Translations under genes and position numbers: made by a program | NCBI GenBank assembly: GCA_033558025.1 | Contig: JAUCEF010000014.1 | Span: 434,001-498,000, forward strand | Source: Phytophthora sp. 'mugwort' | Lineage: Eukaryota; Oomycota; Peronosporomycetes; Peronosporales; Peronosporaceae | Direction of reading: 5' to 3' | Length of the DNA stretch: 64,000 nt | Notes under the pieces: generated by a model | What the model was told of the DNA's origin: nothing | The model's database searches: none | What the model saw: only the letters and a program-made list of their open reading frames with translations | Shown: positions 54,987 to 64,000 of the stretch, in pieces | Position numbering within the stretch: the first letter of the stretch is position 1 | How the letters are laid out: each line of letters begins with the position of its first letter

Positions 54987-55248
54987 AGTGGGGGAGCTAC
55001 CGACACGCGGCCGTTTGGGCTTTCGTGCGGATTTTCAAACCTGCTGGGACTTATATGCGTTTTCTATCCTCACTGATTGGTCCCTGTCTATCTTCCCATC
55101 GACGATCGGTTAGGAAAGTCGACTGATCCCTACCCCATTCAACAACTTCATGCGGGGTTTTGGACCGCTGCCAAATTTGGTAGCGGCCATATATAAAATC
55201 CTGTGAGATATCTTATTCTGTAGGATACAGAATACTGGGTTAGAAGGG

Positions 55249-55644
55249 CTAGACTGCTATTTGCCAAACGGCACTGACGAAAGCTAGGGCACGAATCAGA
55301 GGCAAAAGAGGCACAATATGTTTTCCTCGTTTTTATTGTTGTTTCTCAGACCAAAAATGCTATTCTTCTTGTAGCTTGTACATTTCCTTACGTAGTGCAT
55401 TGTGATAGCGCGTCAGCAAGTTACAGATTTTCTTAGTTCAGTCGACTTGTTTGTCTAATGCGCTCTGAGGTACGTACTGTACGCTGCTCTGTTGTAAGCC
55501 AGCTCGCTCAAATAAGTATTACTGCAGGCAGAAATCGACAACGCATGAGTATAACCATTCATCAGACTCAGACCCGACTCAGATCGTACTTAGTAGACAA
55601 AAAACACTCGGTGGCCGTGGGAGCCGCACATTGCCGCATCAATC
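55249..55644. other. Upstream region of the uL29m gene
   Basis: Presumed promoter of the next gene. No initiator match is seen. Confidence 0.4.
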
Positions 55645-56079
55645 ATGTCGTTCCAACTGCGTCGTCTCTTCGGCGGTCTACGCGTGAATGCGGGCCAGAC
55701 GGCCCGTCGAGGCCTCGAGGACTTTTTCCCCGTGCAGAAGGTGGCAGGTGAGGGCGCCAAGGCCAGCAACCTCACTAAGGTGCCGGCGAACGTGGGCACT
55801 AAGCAGGTGGTTGTGGGCGGCGACTGGAAGGCCTGGATGCTGCGCGAGAAGAGCACCGAGGACCTGCACAAGCTCTGGTTCGTGTTGCTCAAAGAGAGAA
55901 ACGCTCTGCTCACAGAGCTGCAGCACTGCCGCGCCAAGAATCTGGTCATGCCCAACCCATCGCGACGGACGAAGGTCAAGAAGTCCATGGCACGGATCAA
56001 ACTCGTTCTACACGAGCGTAGCGACATCTACAAAGCCAATCAGGCTAAGAAGGTGGCCGAGGAGGCTGCGGAGCAGTAA
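55645..56079 (+). CDS. MRPL47: Mitochondrial large ribosomal subunit protein uL29m
   Basis: A 144-aa protein of the mitochondrial ribosome large subunit, at the polypeptide exit tunnel. The N-terminal 25 residues are Arg/Gln-rich and acid-free (MSFQLRRLFGGLRVNAGQTA), as a mitochondrial presequence. The family block runs from GGDWKAWMLREKSTEDLHKL to WFVLLKERNALLTEL, then KKSMARIKLVLHERSDIY, which match MRP-L47/uL29m. Intact single exon, convergent with the E2 gene. Confidence 0.9.
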   Translation: MSFQLRRLFGGLRVNAGQTARRGLEDFFPVQKVAGEGAKASNLTKVPANVGTKQVVVGGDWKAWMLREKSTEDLHKLWFVLLKERNALLTELQHCRAKNLVMPNPSRRTKVKKSMARIKLVLHERSDIYKANQAKKVAEEAAEQ

Positions 56080-56920
56080 TTAGACGCAAGCAGAGAACAG
56101 GAGAAAAAGAGAAACGGGAGCAATACAGAAAACGCTGTAGTGAGCTTGTCCAAACGATTGTTGGTCGTTCCTGCTTCAACCGAGTCGCCGATGCAAGTCT
56201 TCAGTTGACTTTGTGCTCAAATCCAGATGACCTTCGCTGCCTTTGATGACTCACGCGAGTCGCGTAACGTGGCTTCCGAGAGGATCAGTCTCAATTCACG
56301 TGTTTCTGCTAGGGCATTAAGAAGAGCTTTATTGTTTCAGCTAGAACTACATGGGGTACATCGCGGAACTGTTAGATCAAGCTGAAGTTTCGAACGAGGA
56401 GTAGTGCGACTCGAGACCGTCTAACGCATGAATTCTTCAGCGTCTGCAACCCATCTGCAATTGACGATCAATAATGTACACGACGATTTACATCTGAGTA
56501 GTGGACGGACACGCATAACTGCCCCCCAAGCACCAACGTATATTCCAACACCTGTCAGCTCACAGGTTCAAGCGTTGCAAGAAGGTATTGGCAAGAACAT
56601 CGAAAATAAAAATAGCTGTCCAATCAGATGCATCTGGGAAGTAAATGATTGACCATGTCCAAAGAATGTTCGACTTTTTTACCAACTTTCTCCGTCTCAA
56701 TCTATCCGGCTACCGCCCCATGCAATACATGAGAAAGAATAACTCGCTACGGTCCGACTGGGGCGCCAATACGTCGTGACAGCAAGGTAAACAGGCTTGC
56801 GGGACCACGAAAAACAAAAGAAGTCGTTACAGCGCCAATCAGGTCGGCTGGAACACCATGAAAACCAAATACCTCCATCGCTTACTCGCTTACTGGCGGC
56901 TTCATGGCGATTGCGCCACC
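56080..56920. other. Convergent intergenic region
   Basis: 3' regions of the uL29m and E2 genes. No gene or repeat is supported. Confidence 0.5.
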
Positions 56921-58486
56921 TTACAGGATCATCTTAAGCGGATCCTCTACCAGCTCCTTGAAGGAAGCCAGCCACTGCGCGCCGACAGCGCCATCAATGA
57001 CGCGGTGGTCGCAAGCAAGCGTGGCGGTCATTACCTGCGCGTACTTATAAATCTGCTCAGCATTGGGGTCGTCGTTCGGCACCACCTTCTTCTCGATCGT
57101 GCCCAGGCCTAGCAGGCAAGCCTGTTCCGGGCGCACAATACCAGCCAGAGACTGCACATCGAACTGGCCCACGTTGGAGATCGTGAACGTGCCGTTGGCC
57201 AGGTCAGCCGGCTCGAACTCACCGTCGTTGGCCTTGGCAACAGCAGCTTGAATTTCCTTGCTAATGTCGTCCAGACCCTTGCGGTTCACCTGGGTTAACA
57301 CGGGTGCCACAACGCCACCTGCAGACGAGGAGACCATCAGGTTGACATTCACATCATTGAACTGGCGGATAAATGAGCCCTTCCAGCTCGAGTTGGCGTC
57401 CGGCACCTTGCGCATGGCGAGCGAAGCGGCGCGAACGATGAAGTCGTTCACGGACAGCTGTTCGTCCTCGCCACGGCCAGCGTTCAGACGGGTACGCGCG
57501 TCGAGGAGCTTGTCGAGCGTCAGGTTCGTCGACAGGTGGTAGTGCGGCACTTCGAGCTTCTGCTGCGTGAATTGCTGAGCAATGGACTGAGCCTCCGGTC
57601 CGATCGGGTAGTCCGTGTAGTTGGTAGTAGTGGTCGGGGAAGCAGCGGGAGCAGCGGCAGCAGCAGGAGCAGCAGCCTCCGCAGACGGAGCCGGAGCGGC
57701 GGTGCCGGCAGCCAAAGCGGCTTCCACGTCGGCCTTAATAACACGGCCGTTAGGTCCGGAGCCGTTAATCACAGAAAGCACGGCGCCAGACTCACGGGCG
57801 ACCTTCTTAGCCAGCGGGCTGGCGAACACGCGGCCTGAAGAGGAGGAAGCAGTGGGAGCAGCAGCACCCGGGGCCGGAGTGGCCGGGGACGCAGCAGCAG
57901 GGGCGCTCTCAACGGCGGGGGTAGCCGGAGCCGACTCCACAGCGGGGGCAGCATCGACCGAAAAGTCCTTGAAGGCAGCGACGTCCTCCTCCTCCATTAC
58001 AGTGACGAAAATGGGGTTACCCACCGCGATCTCGCCCGAGCCGGCCGGAGCCAGGATCTTGGCCAAGTACGAGTCGTCTGTAGCCTCGTAGTCAACGACA
58101 GCCTTATCCGTCTCCACCTCGCACACGACGTCGCCGGCTGAGATGGAATCGCCTTCCTGCTTGTTCCACTTCGCAATAGTGCCCACCTCCATGGTGGGGG
58201 ACAGGGCCGGCAGACCCACGACTTCGTGGTCGGGCAGTGAGCTAAAGGCACGGGCCGACATGGCCACAGAGGCCTCGCGGCGCGCAGCGGCACTGGCGTG
58301 ATGCACGTCGAAGACGGCCACACGCTGCCACAGGTTCTTGTTGCGAAGGGCAGTCTATTCGCGGCGACATAAACCATAAAGAACAATTTAATTAGTACAA
58401 AGTTCAACATCTTGCGGTTGCCTGCTGCTCGACGCCTCGACGCACAACCATTCGGAGCTGCGGGAACGCACCTGGAAGCGCTGCAT
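56921..58486 (-). CDS. Pyruvate dehydrogenase E2, dihydrolipoyl acetyltransferase (two exons)
   Basis: E2 core of the mitochondrial pyruvate dehydrogenase complex, moving the acetyl group from lipoamide to CoA. I place a 15-nt first exon at 58472-58486 (MQRFQ), a 117-nt GT-AG intron with a TACTAAT branch site, and exon 2 at 56921-58354. The join gives MQRFQTALRNKNLWQRVAVF, a typical presequence, and 482 aa in all. The 58321 codon inside exon 2 is GTG, not a start. Domains: one lipoyl domain with ETDKAVVDYEA (lipoyl Lys near 89), an Ala/Pro linker, the E1/E3-binding domain (FASPLAKKVARESG, near 180-215), a second linker, and the catalytic domain ending in DHRVIDGAVGAQW with catalytic His near 455. 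Confidence 0.9.
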
Positions 58487-59593
58487 GGTCACCGATCTAC
58501 TACTGTCTGTGGCGTTCTTGACCCGTTGAGTTATGATGCGGACTCCAAGCAGAAATGTTGGGTGTGACGCCCCCCTCTTTTTGACCGCTCGACGAGTGGA
58601 TCGCCGCGTCATACAAATGCCAAGTGACGTCCCCCACTTTTGTCGCGTACCCAACACTCCAACGCGCAGCATTGGATAAAAAGGGGTGCTTTTTGACCTA
58701 TCGGCGCCGGCGTACCGCAGGTCTCGATTGGTGTGCACTCGCGTGTCTCTGTTCGGTGCCCTGGAGGATTTGATCCCCTGAGCAGTCATATCCAACGCCG
58801 CTAGGCCGTGGCATGAGTGGCGCTGCGACAACAGCTCCATGTGAAGCCTGACAGGGTCTGCAAATACTATACACGTAAGTGGAAGGTTGAAAACTGCGGC
58901 GTTCGCTGTAATTTCTTCGATCTGAGAAGGATACGCACCCGATAGTTGGTCTGCTTTAAGTGCTTGTAAAGGGTCATTAAATATGCAAGCACATAAATCC
59001 GGAACGGCTGCGTACCTCTTGTTACGAATCTCGCGCAGGATTGGCAGTGATGGATAAAGGGTGTTTGCTCCGACGGTCTCCATTTCACGCGGAGAGCAGC
59101 AAGAAAGCGGCCACAGCGCACGAAAAAAAATATTTTCCAGTGCACTCAATTGCAAGGAGGGAGAGGTGTGTATATTTCTCGTGCTGCTGAAAACTGAAGC
59201 GCCGCAGATCCGTCTTCAATTGCTTTGTCAAAAGCAGTTCGGTGCAACCTTGTAGGGGGGGGGGCATGACAATTCGAGCTCTAGCAGGAGGCGATGGATC
59301 TCGCCGATGAGTCAATGTACTGTCATACAGTATAAAATGCGGAGTGAGTTAAGAGTAGGGAACCCGATAAATATATTTATGGTGAAATATGGTTTGTATT
59401 TTCTGTAAATATCGTATTTATTTATTTATTTGGAGATGTATTTGCGGTTTTGTGAGTTGCAGTCGCATGATTTATTTCCTTGGCTAGCCGCTTCATCGTT
59501 GACCGTTCGCTACTCAACTATCCGAGAAGCCTACGTGCTACTCATTTTGAAATTGCACCTCAAACCTAGAGGTCACCTCTTTATGATTCCACC
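58487..59593. other. Upstream region of E2, no other supported gene
   Basis: Contains the E2 promoter. A long minus-strand frame continues in register upstream of MQRFQ but looks non-coding. There is a TATTTATTTATTTATT microsatellite near 59413 and a G-run near 59254. Confidence 0.45.
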
Positions 59594-61090
59594 ATGGATG
59601 TCTTGCTCGTTGCCCCGCACCAGTCGAAGAGCAAGTTAACGCCGACCCAGATTGCATCATTCTATTTCAAGCCCTTCCTCACGGATGACGGGGACATACT
59701 AGCTTCCAGATCTGCAAGTTCTGAGGAAGATGCGGAAGCATGTGCCCAAAACGGGGTACACAAACCTGGCGTCACACGTGCGTTCCGACCATGGCCGTTT
59801 CGAGGCCGAGATGGAGGCTGCCAGCACGGCGACCACCGGGACGCTATTCCCATAGGTTCGCCAGGAGGCTCCCAACAAGTATACCTGTCTCCTGTGTGTC
59901 GTGAAGGGGAATCTCCCGTTTTCATTTGCTGAGATGGAGACAACAAGGAGGTAATTGCTTCGTATTTGGTGTGTTCACCTGAATCTTAGTCTAACACAAC
60001 CTCTTTCATGTAAAGTACACCAACTTGGCGACTCCATGTGACTCCATGTCAACAGCAAGTCTTTTCTCACAGAAACTGGCCATCTGTGAGGAAATACTTG
60101 CTCTTGACATGGAGAACGTCGCCAAGGCGGTCAAGCGACGCATCGGAGCTGAGTTCCCATCCAAGTTTGGCGTGAGCACTTTCTTGCTGCCTATGCGTGC
60201 TACGAGCACAACGAAGTCCGCTGCTGTCCCCTACTATCTATGTCGCCGGTTATCAAACGCCCCGACGACACTCTCACCGCGTTGACACACATGGCTGCGC
60301 TGGCAGCGTTCCTGACATTTTTCAGTAAGACCTGTCTAATGTGATAATTCCTATTGGAGATAACTGCGCTGTAAACAAGCGGCTGGCCAGGCGGATGAAT
60401 ATTCCGTTCGTTGGGCGCCAGCCATCGTCTCGACCTGGACGTGCGCAGATTGCTTGCGCCGTATGAGGATGACCTGGAGCAAGTTTAGACATTCATGAAG
60501 CGCATGCGCACGATACCCAAGCTGCAAAGCTGAAGTACGTATTGTTTTTATTTACGGTCTCCATCTCGTAATTGACTTTTTGTATGGACCAATAGACAGA
60601 AGACATCGCTGCCACCGAAATTGCGCCAGGAGCATCTTGCAGTCATTATAGCTATTTCCAGCTGCTAACTATTTGCTTGTTAATGCTTTTGATGCAGCTC
60701 AATATTCGGACACCGTCCACTCGCCTGCGTTCGAAGCTGGAGTGGTGAAGGTGCTTGGCGGCCACGCAGCAGCTCGCGCGGGCCGAGCGCTTGGCCCTGC
60801 AGCCATTTATGCGAGGTCCACGAACTCTGTTGGGGAAGCTGAAGTCACAAAATCCCGGCTTCGCCGACAGAATTCTCAAGCGTCGAACACTCGTCGAAGG
60901 GCCAAGTGACAATGACCTATTAGACGCTATTCCTCTGACAGCTAACGTTGTAGACCGGCTTTTTAGCGCGGCACGAAATCTGTTGCGGTACGAGCGCAAC
61001 CGTTTGTCGCCGTTCACCTTGGAAATGATTCTACTGATCAAGGTGAAAGAGCAGTACTGGGACGTGATAACCGCCGACGCGTGCATTTAG
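59594..61090 (+). pseudogene. hAT-type transposase relic with BED zinc finger
   Basis: Begins MDVLLVAPHQSKSKLTPTQI. A BED-finger-like region follows in shifted frames (Cys pair, then GYTNLASHV and H near 59770). Mid pieces with SKFGV lie near 60170. The C-terminal dimerisation domain (TANVVDRLFSAARNLLRYER then LSPFTLEMILLIKV) at 60940-61040 matches the hAT C-terminal signature. Multiple stops and shifts. Terminal repeats not identified. Confidence 0.68.
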
Positions 61091-61319
61091 ATTGCTAACA
61101 ACCTAATACCCCTAGCTTCGGCTGATAAATTACTTGATTTTGTCTCCGCTTACATTATTTATTTGCTTGGATACGAGCACTCCTCACGCTATATATTTCT
61201 TTCTTCTAGCTCAATAGATATGAATAATTTTGTCGGGTCCCCTGACGCGATGGTGAAGCTGTTATTCTGGGTCATCCAAGAACCGTTGGCATTGCTCCTA
61301 TCGCGCCCGACAAGGAATC

Positions 61320-61830
61320 ATTGAACTGTCTTAGTGATCATGGTGAATCATTAAAATGATATTTGTCGTCACGCCCTTCTGCTTGTCTAGTAGCGCTGAA
61401 TGCGCGGGTTACACCATCAATAAGCGGATCGATAGTGTAGGTCTCTTCTTGATACTGTAGAGACTGAATCGCGTTGAAACCCGAGGTCTAAACGTTCATG
61501 TCAGGGGAGCGCGGTGGTTGGTACTTCATCCGGAGGTTCCATCCATTCTTCTGTCCCAATCACAGCAATCTTCGTGTCACTTTTTGAGGACGAATCATGT
61601 CTTTACATTTTGTAACAACGGTCCCATTCGGCTGATTGACAGAAGTATACAGAGCTACATACCTCCACAATGGGCCAGACACATTTTTTTCTTGTGAATT
61701 GGCATTTACGGTGACTGGCGTAACGATGTCAAGCAACTGCAGCCAGAAACATGAATTTACCTATATACCGCGTCTTTGACGACGATGTTTACGGAGATGG
61801 CTCCTTCGGCGGCAAGTAGAACGTGTTGGT
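61320..61830 (-). pseudogene. Tc1/mariner-like transposase relic
   Basis: Minus-strand frames with RYIGKFMFLAAVA, the block after the first catalytic region, then NGWNLRMKYQPPRSPDMNV near 61510 carrying the last catalytic Asp in SPDMN, then FNAIQSLQYQEETYTIDPLI. A TAG follows MNV and other breaks are present. It is only a partial copy. Confidence 0.6.
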
Positions 61831-61930
61831 AGCCTATTAGTAAAACTTATTAACGTGCCGTATGTGTGTAGGGTGTAATTATCATCGTTGCTTCCTCGTC
61901 AATCTTTGCCGCGATGCTCGTCGTATGGTA

Positions 61931-62018
61931 TTCTGAGAAATGGACAGATCTTAAACTGGAATTCTGAGAAATGGACAGATCTTAAACTGGAATTCTGAGA
62001 AATGGCCAGATCTTAAAC
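61931..62018. repeat. 31-bp tandem repeat, 2.8 copies
   Basis: The unit TTCTGAGAAATGGACAGATC+TTAAACTGGAA is repeated at 61931, 61962 and 61993, the last copy partial with one change. It lies between two transposase relics. Confidence 0.9.
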
Positions 62019-62040
62019 CCATAGTCACCTTGCCAAGCCC

Positions 62041-62579
62041 CTAAAACTTCAGACTGATTGCACATCGACTGATGCGAATTGCTACCCCTGAAGACGCCGA
62101 CGTAGCGAATTTTGTTGCGACAGTCGATCGTGACCAAACAGTTGTAGAAACGTTAACCGTTTGTGTACTGTAAACCCGACGACAAAAACACATAAAAACT
62201 GTCAACATTATTTGCACAGACAATAGAACAGAAGGATCACCACACACCAGGTGATTACTAGGACGACGCGTTCGTACAATGGTACCGTCAAAATGCACGC
62301 AACGTTCGGGATGTCACCTCGATGAGTTGCAAATCCGTCGACCGTTTCATTCCATTTATCCTCTGCCGAGAAAGAAGGGAAACATATGATATCGTTCATC
62401 AGGTCGAAGAGTGATTCCAGATTCCGGATGTAGCGAAGCGCTGGTGTCCTCGACATGACCAGCTGGTTCGCAGCTCCACCAATGCAATCTCCATCTTCAC
62501 AGCAACCGTTTCCGTAACACTTCAGCAGGAGAGCAAGCATAGTCGAATGTGTATAAGGCTTTCTTCGCTGGTAATCCAC
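62041..62579 (-). pseudogene. PIF/Harbinger-like transposase fragment
   Basis: KWNETVDGFATHRGDIPNVA followed, after a frame change, by DGTIVRTRRPSNH fits the first-Asp region of PIF/Harbinger transposases (W...F..R.G.PNV.G..DGT). Later parts are unclear. It is a different, more decayed copy than the relic at 764-1836. Confidence 0.5.
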
Positions 62580-63275
62580 ATTTGCAATAGTATAGCGACT
62601 TCAAACATGTCGAATTACTCGGGAGAGCAACGTACATTTTTTCGACAGGTTACCGATTAAGCTTCAAGTAAATGAAGAAATCGGACCGAGCAACCACGAC
62701 TTCGTCTGAAGGCCTGCGGAGAAACGTTCCATCCAGCCGGCTCTACACAACGACTGTTGTGACCCACAAAATACACAGAAGTAGTTCCTCGTTTAGGCGG
62801 TTGTCCTAAACGAGCGCGGCTTGATCCACTTTTTCTATCATACAAGCGGTCATTAGTAAACCACAAGGTCCCATATCGCGCACACGATATCCTCACCGTG
62901 TTCAATCTCTAGCTCCCGCTGGGCGGCCGCTGTGGCGTCCCCCGCATATTCCACGTTGCTACCGTCGTCAATGTCCATGTCGGCGTCCTCATCACTATCT
63001 TATAACGTCCACGTTCTCGCCTCGACGGCATCCTGTGTGTCCTCACTGTTGGCTGTCGAAGGTTGACGATTTGGTGCCCCCAAAATAATTTAACAGTCCA
63101 CGAAAGAAATTGGTACACACTGAATTGACTTGAGAAAATGTAAGAGTATTTTACGACGATTAGCAACGAATATGATTGGTTGAAATTACCATGATGCTAA
63201 CTTCACGCAGCCTAACTGCGACGACGACGTCAAAACCAACTGCGACTCCCTTAACGAGCGCGAGTTATGTTACGG
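62580..63275. other. Unassigned region
   Basis: Short frames only. No family pattern is seen on either strand. Confidence 0.4.
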
Positions 63276-63986
63276 TTAGGATTCATCTACATCTACACTA
63301 TCACCTCTAGGCTTATGACGCTTTCGAGGCTGGTTGAGTAATTGCATCATCGCGTCGGCCGCATGGGATGAGGTTATTGGGTTGCTGATGTAGTCTTCTT
63401 TCTTCAGATGCCACAGATAAATGGATACTCCGACTATCCGGAAGCTGGTCGTGATTCGCTTGGCGAACAAGTCTTAGAACAGTGGTCAGCTTAAGCTGAC
63501 CTGATCTTCGCTTTCGTTGATCGGCCGTAGTCGAAGTGCGCTGTACCCGATATTAAACAACTTAATAGCGTGCGATTTGTCGGTGATTGGTGGCATCAGC
63601 TTGCTCAGCTTTGCTTCAATCCCATTGATAATGTGCTGCATCATAATCGACTACTTTGATAATGTTGCCTTTTTTTGTGATGTATCTAAATCGCCAGACG
63701 GAATCCCCTTATATGCCAGATAGTTGAGTTTCGGATTGCCAAACCACCAAAGCATCCATGCACCTAGCGGATCAATACTCGGAAAATTAAAATCTCTGGG
63801 CAACACATGACTTTCCGCCCCATGTATGATACGAGCGTGTCGGTGTAGCGGGAATTGCGGTGGCAGCACTTGCTGAGGTATCACGGCGGAGGCCAACCTC
63901 GCTAAGCAATTCACTAATTTCATCGCCAATATATCTCGAGTGATATCTCCATTAGCAACACCTTTCTTTTCCAGAATTTGCTCCAT
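63276..63986 (-). pseudogene. GCR1_C-like fragment, possibly from a second Crypton
   Basis: The frame 63986-63651 has LPRDFNFPSIDPLGAWMLWW then FGNPKLNYLAYKGIPSGDLD, resembling the GCR1_C-type domain found at the C-terminus of the Crypton in this window. It continues after breaks to 63276. The copy runs to or beyond the window edge, so the rest is not visible. Confidence 0.4.
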
Positions 63987-64000
63987 CCGTTCCTCCAGCT

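Larger units (their letters stand above)
51602..55248 (-). mobile_element. piggyBac-like DNA transposon, 3.6 kb, CTAG target duplication
   Basis: Ends are exact inverted repeats CCCTTCTAACCC (51602-51613) and GGGTTAGAAGGG (55237-55248). A 19-bp subterminal inverted repeat CTGTATCCTACAGAATAAG lies at 51624-51642 and its complement at 55212-55230. Both ends are followed outward by CTAG (51598-51601 and 55249-55252), a palindromic 4-bp candidate target duplication. The interior carries a broken piggyBac-type transposase on the minus strand and an unassigned plus-strand frame at 51651-52028. Confidence 0.75.

Noticed and set aside
57621..58091. Ala/Gly-rich plus-strand ORF opposite E2
   Set aside because: Antisense of the Ala/Pro linker; composition is an artefact of GC-rich codons.
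58388..59155. 255-codon minus-strand ORF leading in frame into MQRFQ of E2
   Set aside because: Low-complexity leader composition and no domain; the short exon gives a proper presequence, so a longer N-terminus is unlikely.
1..64000. CRISPR arrays, operons, ribosome binding sites, rRNA
   Set aside because: None seen; the DNA is eukaryotic.

Overview
The window is nuclear DNA of an oomycete, almost certainly Phytophthora or a close relative in the Peronosporales. This rests on compact genes with few short GT-AG introns, short GC-rich gene islands broken up by decayed transposons, initiator-like GCTCATT promoter elements, a temptin-like secreted pair, M96/bZIP-like proteins, and the transposon mix (chromovirus, Crypton, piggyBac, PIF/Harbinger, pogo, Helitron, hAT, Tc1/mariner). 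The species cannot be fixed from sequence alone.

Layout. 1-1.84 kb: PIF/Harbinger relic. 2.09-19.06 kb: first gene island, holding MCM7 (four exons), two tandem temptin-like secreted proteins, a divergent pair of short M96/bZIP-like genes, the NatC catalytic subunit NAA30, a TPR-Hsp70 fusion, a three-exon ubiquitin-specific protease, and two epoxide-hydrolase-like genes. 19.37-24.75 kb: a decayed Ty3/gypsy element (element 1) carrying a Ulp1-protease fragment and a Helitron fragment. 26.05-32.07 kb: second island, with a full-size ABCB transporter and a third epoxide hydrolase. 33.0-34.1 kb: pogo-like relic. 34.52-37.62 kb: large NAD-glutamate dehydrogenase. 38-55.25 kb: a transposon graveyard with an unidentified decayed gene, a Crypton relic, an 8.2-kb chromovirus on the minus strand (element 2) with an opposite-strand ORF block, and a 3.6-kb piggyBac-like element. 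55.6-58.5 kb: third island, with mitochondrial ribosomal protein uL29m and pyruvate dehydrogenase E2. 59.6-64 kb: relics of hAT, Tc1/mariner, PIF/Harbinger and a GCR1_C-like fragment.

The intact genes are mostly housekeeping: replication licensing, N-terminal acetylation, chaperone, deubiquitination, glutamate catabolism, pyruvate oxidation and mitochondrial translation. Two lineage-specific expansions sit among them: secreted temptin-like proteins, and alpha/beta-hydrolase-fold epoxide hydrolases next to a multidrug-type exporter, which would fit a detoxification role (inference).

The most unusual gene is the TPR-Hsp70 fusion. Its TPR domain keeps a complete carboxylate clamp, while its Hsp70 part lacks the EEVD tail such clamps bind. 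The most unusual transposon feature is a perfect 16-bp palindrome in element 2, where the chromodomain pol and an opposite-strand ORF end tail to tail.
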